DNA of 27,307 bases. Source: Brevundimonas sp. (GTDB taxonomy: Bacteria; Pseudomonadota; Alphaproteobacteria; Caulobacterales; Caulobacteraceae). A program made the translations under genes and the position numbers. Within the stretch, counting starts at the first letter, position 1. Each line of letters opens with the position of its first letter. The stretch lies in contig JAAXIW010000251.1 in the NCBI GenBank assembly GCA_012270135.1, forward strand, positions 1,626 to 28,932, read 5' to 3'. The notes under the pieces are model-generated. The model did no database searches, was not told the origin of the DNA, and was given only the letters and a program-made list of their open reading frames with translations. Positions 8,128-14,913 of the stretch are shown piece by piece.

Positions 8128-8548
8128 CGGGTTCAACGCGGCGCTGGAGGGCGCCCGCGCGGCCGGGTTCGCGGAGGAGGATCCGTCGGCCGACCTGACC
8201 GGCCTCGACGCCGCCGCCAAACTGACCATCCTGGCGCATGAGGCGGCGGACCTGCGGCTGCCGGTCGACACCGTGCCGCGCGAAACGCTGTCGGCGGAGA
8301 CGGCCCTGCCCGTCGGTCGGGTCCGGCAGATCGCCCGGCTGGATGTCGGCCGCAGCGGGGCCAAGGTGGCGATCGAGCCGGTCGACGGCGATGCGCTGTT
8401 CGCCGGGCTCGCCGACGAGGGCAACGCCCTGCGGGTCACGACGGCCGACGGGCGGACCTTTACGGCGCGGGGGCGCGGCGCAGGCCGGGCGGCGACCGTC
8501 GAGGCGGTCTGGGCCGACCTGACCGACCTGCTGGCCGATCGGGGCTGA
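7316..8548 (+). CDS. hom: Homoserine dehydrogenase with atypical N-terminal extension
   Basis: Reduces aspartate semialdehyde to homoserine with NAD(P)H, feeding MetX. The 410-residue product has a nucleotide-binding loop VALAGCGVVGGG near residue 114, SANKQAVGGD (residues 200-209), YSASVGGGAPLIETV, EAVLNGTCNFIL (254-263) and DPSADLTGLDAAAKLTIL (289-306). K204 region and K302 match the conserved lysines. About 110 residues precede the Rossmann domain, where simple Hom proteins have almost none. This part (VYREVRRGRRVVAVACGG, ESLLGRSVAIVAG) vaguely recalls a shrunken aspartokinase-type domain, which is a guess. There is no ACT domain at the end, so threonine feedback is not expected. Start ATG 7316 was chosen because it precedes the first plausible residues and would give an ATGA junction with metB. 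Location behind the S-box suggests methionine-specific control. Confidence 0.9.
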   Translation: MTALSLPVSHPAADGVSSPVVDEPVALLQLDLADPAEAASAVYREVRRGRRVVAVACGGAEAPDRLARALDLIGVETALPAPGESLLGRSVAIVAGPRTAPTRPRQPPGRPLRVALAGCGVVGGGTAARLLADPRFELVGVLVRSPDKARDVALPSGLLLADPGALLAREPDVLVEAISEASTGLALIRAALARGIDVVSANKQAVGGDLPALTARATAAGRRLLYSASVGGGAPLIETVRRARAHGPVVSIEAVLNGTCNFILHRWAEGDGFNAALEGARAAGFAEEDPSADLTGLDAAAKLTILAHEAADLRLPVDTVPRETLSAETALPVGRVRQIARLDVGRSGAKVAIEPVDGDALFAGLADEGNALRVTTADGRTFTARGRGAGRAATVEAVWADLTDLLADRG

Positions 8549-8561
8549 CGCACAAAAGAAA

Positions 8562-8589
8562 GCGCCGCCGGGTTGGGGCCCGGCGGCGC
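8562..8589 (-). terminator. Intrinsic terminator of the TonB receptor gene
   Basis: Perfect 11-bp stem GCGCCGCCGGG (8562-8572) with CCCGGCGGCGC (8579-8589) and a 6-base loop. On the minus strand the stem is followed by CTTTCTTTTGTG, a T-rich tract, 24 bases past the receptor stop. The plus-strand side has no T-tract, although the stem could also slow transcription out of hom. Confidence 0.8.
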
Positions 8590-8613
8590 GAGGAAGCGCT
8601 CTGTCAGGAGAGA

Positions 8614-11589
8614 TCAGAAGCGATAGCGGGCCCCGAGGAAATACTGGCGGCCGGTGTGGTGGTAGACCGAGGTGCTCTGGCGGTCGGCGCCGTCACCCAC
8701 GAACTGGTGATTGAACTCGTCGGTCAGGTTGATGGCCTCGAAGGTCAGCTCGACCTGGTCGGTCAGCTGGTAGGAGGCCGAGGCGTCGACGTTGAAGGTG
8801 TCCATCTTGCCCTCGACGTTGTTGCCGTTCCGGCCGGGGACGTTCTGGATGTAGCCGTCCCGGGCAGAGCCGGAAATCCGCGCCGAGAACCTGTCGTCCT
8901 CATAGTAGAGGGTCGCGTTCCAGGACTGGGGCGACAGGTTGATCAGGTCGGCCGTGACGAAGGTCGAGCACAGGGCGTCGTTGCAGTAGTCGATCTCGGA
9001 CTCGACGTGGGTGTAGTTCATCTGGACGCCGGTGTTGGCGAGCAGACCCGGCAGGAAGCGGAACGGCTGCTGGTAGCTGATCTCGAAGCCCTTCAGCGGG
9101 CCGCCTTCGGTGTTCACCGCCGACGTCAGCTGGAAGATCGTGCCGGGCGAGCAGGCCCCGGTGCAGAAGCCGGGCGCGAAGGCGGACGGGTTCAGCGTGG
9201 TCAGGTCCGAATAGGGCAGGTCCTGGCGGAAGACCTGGATGTAGGTGTCGATGTCCTTGTAGAAATAGGCGAAGGACAGGAGGCTTTCCTCGCCGAAATA
9301 CCACTCGACGCTGAGGTCGTAGGTCGTGGCCCGGAAGGGCTCCAGCTTCACATTGCCGATCGTGGCGGTGAAGTTCGGGCCCGTCGCGTTGAGCGAGGTC
9401 GTCGGCACCAGATAGTTGGCCCCCGAGAGGGAGTTGTTGATCTGGGGCCGCGCCATGACCTTGGCGACGCCGAAGCGGATCAGCAGGTCGTCGACCGGTT
9501 CGATGACCATGTTCAGCGACGGCAGGGTGTCCTGGTAGGAGTTTTCGCCGGACACCAGGGTGCCGCCGCCGGTCGAGCTGTAGCCCTCGGCGTAGAGGTC
9601 GGTGTTGACCTGCCGCACCCCGACGTTGCCGCGGAACGGCATGCCCATCAGGTCGGTGTTGAAATCGGCCTGGATGTAGACGGCCAGATCCTCTTCACGG
9701 ACGTAGCGGTTGCCGCCGCGGGCGTTGCCGACGGTGATGCTGCCGAGGGTGAAGTCCCCGCCCGCGACGCCCGTGTTGCAGTTGCAGTAGATGTTGAACA
9801 GCGAGGCGATGGCGTTCAGGTCCGGCCGCAGCCAGCTGGAGTCGGTCCCGCCGGGGATCAGGCCGACGCCGAATCCGGTGAGCAGGTTGGAGATGTCCGC
9901 GACGGTCGTGCCGCCGGGGAGAGCCGGCACCACGGTCTCGTCGGTGCGGCGGAACTCGTAGGAGCGCGAGTCGTAGGTCTTCCAGTTGATTCCGGTCTTG
10001 AGGGTCAGCCAGTCCTGGGCGTCGTATTCGAGGTCGGCCTGGGCCGACTCGAACAGGGTGTCGACGCCGTTCGGCCGCAGGCGGATTTCGGACCGCGGAA
10101 CCGGGGATCCGGTCTGGCTCCACGACCAGGCCGCGGGATCGGTGACGTCGAAGCCGTAGTTGATGACGGGCGCGTTCGGGTTGCCGCGGAAGTCCCACGA
10201 GTATCCGTCGGTGTCGCGGCGATCGAGGGTGACCGTGGTCTGGACCGGGTTGTTGAAGTTCGAATCCGCGCGTCCGTAGTAGTAGCTGCCGCGCAGACGG
10301 TCGCTGAAGTCGTGCTCGGCCGTCAGGCTGACCTGCAGGAACTCGGTGGACAGCTCGTCGTATCGCGACTCCGAACGGATATCGACGTTGTCGAACAGGC
10401 CGTAGACCAACATGCCGTTCTCGACGACGGCCTCGTTGACGATGACCTGGGTCTGGCCGCCGGCGGCCGCGTTGCGGCTGAACGACAGGGCCTCGAGGAA
10501 GTCTTCCTGCCGGGTGGCGTCGAGCTTCGAATACAGGATGTCCAGCGAGAACAGGGTGCTTTCCGCGGGCCGCCACTGGAAGGCGCCGGTGACGCCCAGG
10601 CGGTCCTGCTCATGGGTCAGGCGACCGTAGCGCGGCAGGCGCGGGATGAAGACGTTGTTCTGGTTGGCCGTGTTGTAGGCCGCGACATTGGCCGGCGTGT
10701 TGGCCGGACGCGGGTTGCCGGTCGAGCAGTTGGCGGCGCTGGAGCCGTTCGCGCCGCTGTTGCCCGGATTCTGCGGAGCCACGCCGAGGGGCGAGCAGAA
10801 GCCGCCCGAGCTGCCCGTGCCGAACGCCGGGGCCCAGCGCACCGAACTGAAGCCCTCCTCGAGGATGTTGCGCTCGCTGTAGGCGAGGGAGACCAGGGCG
10901 CCGAACTCGTCGTTGTCGCCGAAGGTGTCGCTGATCAGGAAGGCCGCGCGCGGGTTCCAGTTCTCTGACAGGTCGTTGTAGCCGCCCTGGGCCGAGGCCG
11001 CGACGGTGAAGCCGCGATAGCTGAACGGCCGCGTCGCCTGCAGGTCGACAGTGGCGCCGAGGGAGCCCTCCTCCGTCTCGGCCGCGGCGGTCTTGCGCAC
11101 CGTGATCGAGTTGAAGAGCTCCGAGGCGAAGACGTTGAAGTCGAAGCCCCGGCCGCGGTTCGCGCCGCCCGAGGAATCGGTGCCGCCGGCGGTGGCCTGG
11201 GCTTCCATGCCGTTGATGCGGGTCCGGGTGAAATCGGAGCCGAGGCCGCGGACCGTGATCGAGCGGCCTTCGCCGGCGTCGCGGTCGATGGCGACGCCCG
11301 GCACCCGCTGGATGGCTTCGGCGAGGTTCAGATCGGGGAAGTCCGCGATGTCCTCGGCGACGATGACGTCGACGACGTTGGCGTCCCGGCGCTTGGCGTC
11401 CAGACCGGCGTTCAGGCTGGCGCGGAAGCCGGTGACGACCACCTCCTCGACCTGATCCGCCTGCTCATCCTGGGGGGCCGTCTGGGCCGCGGCGGCGCCG
11501 ACTCCCAGCGACAGGGCGACCGCCAGGCCCGAGGCTCCGGCGAAAAGGGTGCGACGCAGGGCGCGCGGCCCCGGCTGAATGGCTTGCAT
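8614..11589 (-). CDS. TonB-dependent outer membrane receptor (Caulobacter/Xanthomonas type), probable pectin-oligomer transporter
   Basis: Large outer-membrane beta-barrel, 991 residues from the chosen start. A signal peptide (LFAGASGLAVALSLGVGAAA-AQ) is followed by a TonB-box-like stretch EEVVVTGFRASL. The plug domain comes next: DIADFPDLNLAEAIQRVPGV, GRSITVRGLGSDFTRTRING and FASELFNSITVRKT. A long barrel ends in the terminal aromatic GARYRF. This layout matches the TonB-Xanth-Caul subfamily, often linked to carbohydrate uptake. The substrate is inferred only from context: a secreted pectate lyase is transcribed divergently and an 18-bp inverted repeat holding the shared operator lies between them. 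Start: two adjacent ATGs (11592, 11589) follow AGGAGG (11601-11596); spacing of 6 favours 11589, but an upstream ATG at 11613 is also in frame. Confidence 0.92.
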   Translation of the reverse strand: MQAIQPGPRALRRTLFAGASGLAVALSLGVGAAAAQTAPQDEQADQVEEVVVTGFRASLNAGLDAKRRDANVVDVIVAEDIADFPDLNLAEAIQRVPGVAIDRDAGEGRSITVRGLGSDFTRTRINGMEAQATAGGTDSSGGANRGRGFDFNVFASELFNSITVRKTAAAETEEGSLGATVDLQATRPFSYRGFTVAASAQGGYNDLSENWNPRAAFLISDTFGDNDEFGALVSLAYSERNILEEGFSSVRWAPAFGTGSSGGFCSPLGVAPQNPGNSGANGSSAANCSTGNPRPANTPANVAAYNTANQNNVFIPRLPRYGRLTHEQDRLGVTGAFQWRPAESTLFSLDILYSKLDATRQEDFLEALSFSRNAAAGGQTQVIVNEAVVENGMLVYGLFDNVDIRSESRYDELSTEFLQVSLTAEHDFSDRLRGSYYYGRADSNFNNPVQTTVTLDRRDTDGYSWDFRGNPNAPVINYGFDVTDPAAWSWSQTGSPVPRSEIRLRPNGVDTLFESAQADLEYDAQDWLTLKTGINWKTYDSRSYEFRRTDETVVPALPGGTTVADISNLLTGFGVGLIPGGTDSSWLRPDLNAIASLFNIYCNCNTGVAGGDFTLGSITVGNARGGNRYVREEDLAVYIQADFNTDLMGMPFRGNVGVRQVNTDLYAEGYSSTGGGTLVSGENSYQDTLPSLNMVIEPVDDLLIRFGVAKVMARPQINNSLSGANYLVPTTSLNATGPNFTATIGNVKLEPFRATTYDLSVEWYFGEESLLSFAYFYKDIDTYIQVFRQDLPYSDLTTLNPSAFAPGFCTGACSPGTIFQLTSAVNTEGGPLKGFEISYQQPFRFLPGLLANTGVQMNYTHVESEIDYCNDALCSTFVTADLINLSPQSWNATLYYEDDRFSARISGSARDGYIQNVPGRNGNNVEGKMDTFNVDASASYQLTDQVELTFEAINLTDEFNHQFVGDGADRQSTSVYHHTGRQYFLGARYRF

Positions 11590-11677
11590 CATATGCCTCC
11601 TCCCAATGGGCATACAGGACGCCGGAGTGACCCCGGTCTATCGATTTTTGCGGTCCGGCGCCGTGGGCCGCCCCGAT

Positions 11678-11691
11678 TGCTACCGGTGTCA
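11678..11691 (-). promoter_or_regulatory. LacI-type operator, site proximal to the TonB receptor gene
   Basis: On the minus strand this reads TGACACCGGTAGCA, matching the near-palindrome TGNNACCGGTNNCA. It lies about 86 bases upstream of the receptor start and is one arm of an 18-bp inverted repeat (11674-11691 with 11712-11729). Confidence 0.7.
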
Positions 11692-11711
11692 TTTTCGTGT
11701 GGAATAGTTTC

Positions 11712-11725
11712 TGACACCGGTAGCA
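11712..11725 (+). promoter_or_regulatory. LacI-type operator, site proximal to the pectate lyase gene
   Basis: TGACACCGGTAGCA, 18 bases before the ATG at 11743, so binding here should block either the promoter or early elongation of the lyase gene. It is the second arm of the 18-bp inverted repeat. Confidence 0.7.
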
Positions 11726-11742
11726 ATCGAGAGCGTAACCCG

Positions 11743-13116
11743 ATGATCCGCGTTTTCGCAAGGCCGGTTCGACACAAAGCGGTCACAAGCGCTGCTGTAA
11801 CGGCGCTATGCGTGTCGCTTTGGGCACACCCGGTGCCGGCGCAGGAGCCGACGCTCGCCTTTCCCGGCGCCGAGGGGGCGGGACGGCATGCGCTCGGCGG
11901 GCGCGGTGGCGTCGTCCTGCGCGTGACCCATCTCGACGATTCCGGGCCGGGCAGCCTGCGCGCGGCGGTGGAGGCCCGGGGTCCCCGCACCATCGTGTTC
12001 GACGTCGGGGGGACGATCCGCCTGCTCTCCCCCCTGACCATCCGGAACGGCCGGATCACCCTGGCCGGGCAGACGGCGCCGGGCGGCGGGATCGCCCTGC
12101 GCGACCAGCCCCTGATCGTCGCCGCCGACGATGTGGTCGTACGCCATATCCGCTCGCGGCTGGGCGACGAAAGCGGCGTCGAGGCCGACGCGGTCTCGAT
12201 CGAGCGGGGCCGGCGCATCATCCTCGACCACGTCTCGGCCTCCTGGTCGGTGGACGAGACCCTGTCCGTCGGAAGCCGCTACGACCCGCCGGAGCGCGGG
12301 ATCTACGATGTGACCGTGCAGTGGTCGGTGATCTCGGAATCGCTGAACGCCTCCGGCCACGCCAAGGGCGACCACGGCTACGGCTCGCTGCTGCGCGGCG
12401 GGCACGGGGCGCGGATGACCTTTCACCACAATCTGTGGGCCTCGCATCGGGCGCGGATGCCCCGGCCGGGCAACTACAATCCGCCCGAAGCCGATCCGCT
12501 GGGGCCGCGCTTCGAATTCCGGTCGAACGTCTTCTACGACTGGGGCGGAAGACACGCGGGCTACAACGCCGACACCGAAAGCCTGTCGGCCTACGCCTTC
12601 ATCGGCAACGCCTATATTCCCGGGCCGGATTCTGAAGGGCGGCTGGCGTTCGACGAGTCGAATCCCCTCGCCCGGGCCTGGTTCGAGGCCAACGCCATGG
12701 ACGGCGCCGTGCCGGCTGATCCGTGGAGCCTCGTCCGGGGCGGCGAAGGAGCGAACTACCGGTTCGGGGAACGACCGGACTGGGCGGCGCCGGCCGATGC
12801 GTCCGCCGCCGAAACCCTCGAGGCGGTCCTGAACGGCGCGGGAGCCGGCCGGGTGCGGGATGCGACGGACGCCCGGATCGTCGCCGGGGTTCGCGACCGT
12901 TCGGGGCGGATCATCGACAGTCAGCGGCAGGTGGGCGGCTGGCCGGAGTTGCATCCCGGAGCGCCGTGGCGGGACGGCGACGGCGACGGGATGCCCGATG
13001 ACTGGGAAGTCGCGCGGGACCTCGACCCGGGCGACCCGGCGGACGGAGGGCTCGATTCAGACGGGGACGGGTTCACCAATCTCGAGGACTGGCTGAACGC
13101 CCTCGCGGCTAGTTGA
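11743..13116 (+). CDS. Secreted PL1-type pectate lyase with C-terminal calcium-binding-like motif
   Basis: Parallel beta-helix enzyme that cleaves polygalacturonate by beta-elimination. The 457-residue product has a signal peptide (AVTALCVSLWAHPVPAQEP). FPGAEGAGRHALGGRGG, GPGSLRAAVEARGPRTIVFD and ITLAGQTAPGGG are the typical opening coils of the Caulobacter/Xanthomonas PL1 pectate lyases. ILDHVSASWSVDETLSV corresponds to the metal-site/WIDH-like coil. FHHNLWASHRARMPRPGNY holds the likely catalytic Arg (about R238). The last 45 residues contain DGDGDGMPDDWE and DSDGDGFTNLEDW, a thrombospondin-type-3-like aspartate pattern that is likely calcium-binding. It has its own operator at 11712-11725. 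The stop overlaps a small gene on the opposite strand by 8 bases. Confidence 0.9.
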   Translation: MIRVFARPVRHKAVTSAAVTALCVSLWAHPVPAQEPTLAFPGAEGAGRHALGGRGGVVLRVTHLDDSGPGSLRAAVEARGPRTIVFDVGGTIRLLSPLTIRNGRITLAGQTAPGGGIALRDQPLIVAADDVVVRHIRSRLGDESGVEADAVSIERGRRIILDHVSASWSVDETLSVGSRYDPPERGIYDVTVQWSVISESLNASGHAKGDHGYGSLLRGGHGARMTFHHNLWASHRARMPRPGNYNPPEADPLGPRFEFRSNVFYDWGGRHAGYNADTESLSAYAFIGNAYIPGPDSEGRLAFDESNPLARAWFEANAMDGAVPADPWSLVRGGEGANYRFGERPDWAAPADASAAETLEAVLNGAGAGRVRDATDARIVAGVRDRSGRIIDSQRQVGGWPELHPGAPWRDGDGDGMPDDWEVARDLDPGDPADGGLDSDGDGFTNLEDWLNALAAS

Positions 13117-13273
13117 GGATTTCGCCCGGCGCGCGCCGACGCGCCACCTCGCTCCAGTGGTCAGCCAACTCCAACAGTCCCTCCCGGCGCCCGAGGTCAG
13201 GCTCACGCACCGCTTCGGCGATTAGATCCCTGACCTTCTGGCGGCATTCCCTGGCGGTATGGAGGACGGGCAT
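13109..13273 (-). CDS. Small helical protein of unknown function (54 aa)
   Basis: The sequence begins MPVLHTARECRQKVRDLIAE, contains REGLLELADHWSEVARRR and ends GEILN. The pattern 'A-x-E-C-R-x-K-x-R-x-L ... R-x-x-L-L-E-L-A-x-H-W' is that of a widespread alphaproteobacterial family of short, two-helix proteins of unknown role. It lies between the lyase stop and the kduD stop and overlaps the lyase tail convergently by 8 bases. No good ribosome-binding site precedes the ATG at 13273. An operator-like sequence lies 60 bases upstream (13333-13346). It is too short for many gene callers. Confidence 0.6.
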   Translation of the reverse strand: MPVLHTARECRQKVRDLIAEAVREPDLGRREGLLELADHWSEVARRRAPGEILN

Positions 13274-13310
13274 GGGTTGACGTCTCGACGCGACTGACCC
13301 GGGCAACCGC

Positions 13311-13340
13311 CGGGGCCGACGGCTGTTCCATATGGCCCCG
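13311..13340 (-). terminator. Possible terminator hairpin after kduD
   Basis: CGGGGCC (13311-13317) pairs with GGCCCCG (13334-13340), a 7-bp stem with a 16-base loop, 17 bases past the kduD stop. There is no U-tract. The right arm overlaps an operator-like sequence (13333-13346, TGACACCGGGGCCA on the minus strand), so the two readings compete. Confidence 0.3.
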
Positions 13341-13356
13341 GTGTCAGTTCGCGGCG

Positions 13357-14121
13357 CTATCGCGCCAGCCAGCCCCCGTCGACGGCCACAACCGTGCCGT
13401 GGACATAGGCCGCGGCGTCCGACGCGAGGAACACCGCCGCCCCCTTGAGGTCTGACGGATCGCCCCATCGGCCGGCCGGAATGCGGGCGAGGATGTCGCG
13501 GTTGCGCGTCTCGTCGGCGCGCAGGGCCTCGGTGTTGTTGGTGGCGAAATAGCCCGGCGCGATGCCGTTGACGTTGACGCCCTTCCCCGCCCATTCGCAG
13601 GCCAGAAGGCGGGTCAGGCCGGCGAGGCCGCTCTTGGAGGCGGTGTAGGACGGTACACGGATGCCGCCCTGGAAGCTGAGCATCGAGCAGATGTTGATGA
13701 TCTTGCCGCCCCGGCCGGCCCCGACCCAGGTCCGGGCCACGGCCTGGGACAGGAAGAAGGCGGACTTCAGATTGGTGTCCATGACCGCGTCCCAGTCCGC
13801 CTCGGTGAAATCGAGACTGTCGGCGCGGCGGATGATGCCCGCGTTGTTGACCAGGATGTCCACGGCGCCGACCGCGTCGACGGCCTGGGCCACCACGTCC
13901 GCGATCGGCGCGATCGACGACAGATCGGCCGGCAGGGCGTGCAGGGCGCGGCCCGCGGCCTCGACCATGGCGGCGGTTTCTGTCGGCGCCGAACGCCCGA
14001 CGGCGACGATATCCGCGCCCGCCTCGGCCAGGCCGACGGCGCTGGCCTGGCCGAGGCCGGTGTTGGCGCCGGTGACGAGGGCCGTGCGGCCCGAGAGATC
14101 GAAAGCGTTCATTCCAGCCAT
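13357..14121 (-). CDS. kduD: 2-dehydro-3-deoxy-D-gluconate 5-dehydrogenase (SDR family)
   Basis: Cytoplasmic short-chain dehydrogenase that reduces 2,5-diketo-3-deoxygluconate to 2-keto-3-deoxygluconate in pectate breakdown. It matches E. coli KduD almost throughout: VTGANTGLGQASAVGLAEAG (cofactor loop TGxxxGxG), LVNNAGIIRRADSLDF and GKIINICSMLSFQGG with the catalytic Ser. VPSYTASKSGLAGLTRLLA holds the Tyr and Lys (YxxxK), followed by VNGIAPGYFATNNTEALRAD, IPAGRWGDPSDL and VDGGWLAR at the end. The product is 254 residues, the family norm. ATG 14121 was chosen because AGGGA lies just upstream; ATG 14112 is the alternative. The gene is divergent from the isomerase gene with an operator between them. 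Confidence 0.93.
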   Translation of the reverse strand: MAGMNAFDLSGRTALVTGANTGLGQASAVGLAEAGADIVAVGRSAPTETAAMVEAAGRALHALPADLSSIAPIADVVAQAVDAVGAVDILVNNAGIIRRADSLDFTEADWDAVMDTNLKSAFFLSQAVARTWVGAGRGGKIINICSMLSFQGGIRVPSYTASKSGLAGLTRLLACEWAGKGVNVNGIAPGYFATNNTEALRADETRNRDILARIPAGRWGDPSDLKGAAVFLASDAAAYVHGTVVAVDGGWLAR

Positions 14122-14160
14122 GCTTCCCTGAGACCTTGCCCGACGCAGATTGTCCACTTA

Positions 14161-14174
14161 GGTAACCGGTGTCA
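14161..14174. promoter_or_regulatory. LacI-type operator in the kduD / isomerase divergent promoter region
   Basis: GGTAACCGGTGTCA; on the minus strand TGACACCGGTTACC. It keeps the left half and central ACCGGT of the sites at 11678 and 11712, with one half less perfect. It is 40 bases from the kduD start and 61 from the isomerase start, so it can control both. Confidence 0.65.
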
Positions 14175-14235
14175 TAATCGGATGCAAATGATCGCCCGAC
14201 GCTCCGGCGCGGCGCGGCTGCTGTAAGGAACTTCC

Positions 14236-14877
14236 ATGAAAATCGCCCTCATCATCGAGAACAGCCAGGCCGCCAAAAGCGAGACCGTCCACGCCGCCCT
14301 GTCCGCGGTGGCCGAGCCCCTGGGCCATGAGGTCTTCCATTACGGCATGTATACGCCCGAGGATAAGGCGTCGCTGACCTATGTGATGAACGGCCTGCTG
14401 GCCGGAATCCTGCTGAACTCCGGGGCCGCCGATTTCGTGGTCACCGGCTGCGGGACGGGCACCGGCTCCATGCTGGCGGCGAACGCCATGCCGGGGGTCT
14501 TCTGCGGCCTGGTCATCGATCCCACCGACGCCTTCCTGTTCGGGCAGATCAACGACGGCAACGCCATCGCCATGCCCTACGCCAAGGGCTTCGGCTGGGC
14601 GGCCGAACTGAACCTGCAGGACTGCTATCGCAAGCTGTTCGAGGGCGAGCGCGGCTTGGGCTATCCGAAGGAGCGGGCCGAGATCATGCGCCGGAACCGC
14701 GGCATCCTGAAGGACCTCAAGGCCGTCACCTGCCACGACATGCTGACCGTCCTGAAGGGCGTGGACCAGGACCTGCTCAAGGCCGCCGTCGCCGGCGAAC
14801 GGTTCCAGGACTATTTCTTCGCCAACGCCACGGACGAAGGCATCCGGGACTACATCAAGGGTCTCGCCAACGGGTGA
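14236..14877 (+). CDS. RpiB/LacAB-family sugar isomerase, probable KduI substitute (DhuI-like)
   Basis: 213-residue RpiB/LacA/LacB-fold protein. The N-terminus MKIALIIENSQAAKSETVH is a Rossmann-like opening. VVTGCGTGTGSMLAANAMPG carries the catalytic Cys of the RpiB CGTG motif, and QINDGNAIAMPYAKGFG parallels the HNDANVLALG segment. The C-terminal 70 residues are longer than in RpiB (about 150 aa). No KduI-type cupin is in the window, yet KduD is encoded divergently. In streptococci an RpiB/LacAB-family enzyme (DhuI) isomerises 4-deoxy-5-hexulose-uronate ahead of an SDR (DhuD), so the same role is inferred here. Clear AAGGAA ribosome-binding site 5 bases before ATG 14236. It converges with the sorbosone-dehydrogenase-like gene. 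Confidence 0.82.
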   Translation: MKIALIIENSQAAKSETVHAALSAVAEPLGHEVFHYGMYTPEDKASLTYVMNGLLAGILLNSGAADFVVTGCGTGTGSMLAANAMPGVFCGLVIDPTDAFLFGQINDGNAIAMPYAKGFGWAAELNLQDCYRKLFEGERGLGYPKERAEIMRRNRGILKDLKAVTCHDMLTVLKGVDQDLLKAAVAGERFQDYFFANATDEGIRDYIKGLANG

Positions 14878-14885
14878 CGAACCCG

Positions 14886-14913
14886 CCCGGCCGCAGTCAG
14901 GACGGCGGCCGGG
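14886..14913. terminator. Hairpin between convergent genes, possible bidirectional terminator
   Basis: CCCGGCCGC (14886-14894) pairs perfectly with GCGGCCGGG (14905-14913), a 9-bp stem and 10-base loop. It covers the stop codon of the minus-strand gene and lies 9 bases past the isomerase stop. No T-tract follows on either side. Confidence 0.4.

Larger units (their letters stand above)
11674..11729. repeat. 18-bp perfect inverted repeat between divergent TonB receptor and pectate lyase genes
   Basis: Arms are CGATTGCTACCGGTGTCA (11674-11691) and its exact reverse complement (11712-11729), separated by 20 bases. Each arm contains one operator; the two ACCGGT centres are 34 bp apart, about three helical turns. 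The identity extends beyond the operator core (CGATTG), so it may reflect duplication of a whole promoter element. It could also form a hairpin in the lyase leader RNA. Confidence 0.85.

Noticed and set aside
6118..8548. A natural bifunctional MetB-homoserine dehydrogenase fusion
   Set aside because: The two are in different frames in the sequence given. A fusion would need a specific 1-base change, and the ATGA junction pattern of the operon favours two separate proteins.
8656..10968. 770-codon open frame on the plus strand opposite the TonB receptor
   Set aside because: Valine/glycine/aspartate-rich translation without motifs; the minus strand encodes a complete TonB-dependent receptor. 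It arises from codon bias.
13333..13346. Fifth operator copy after kduD
   Set aside because: It keeps TGACACCGG but lacks the central T and overlaps a hairpin arm, so I do not list it as an operator; it is mentioned with the small gene as a possibility.
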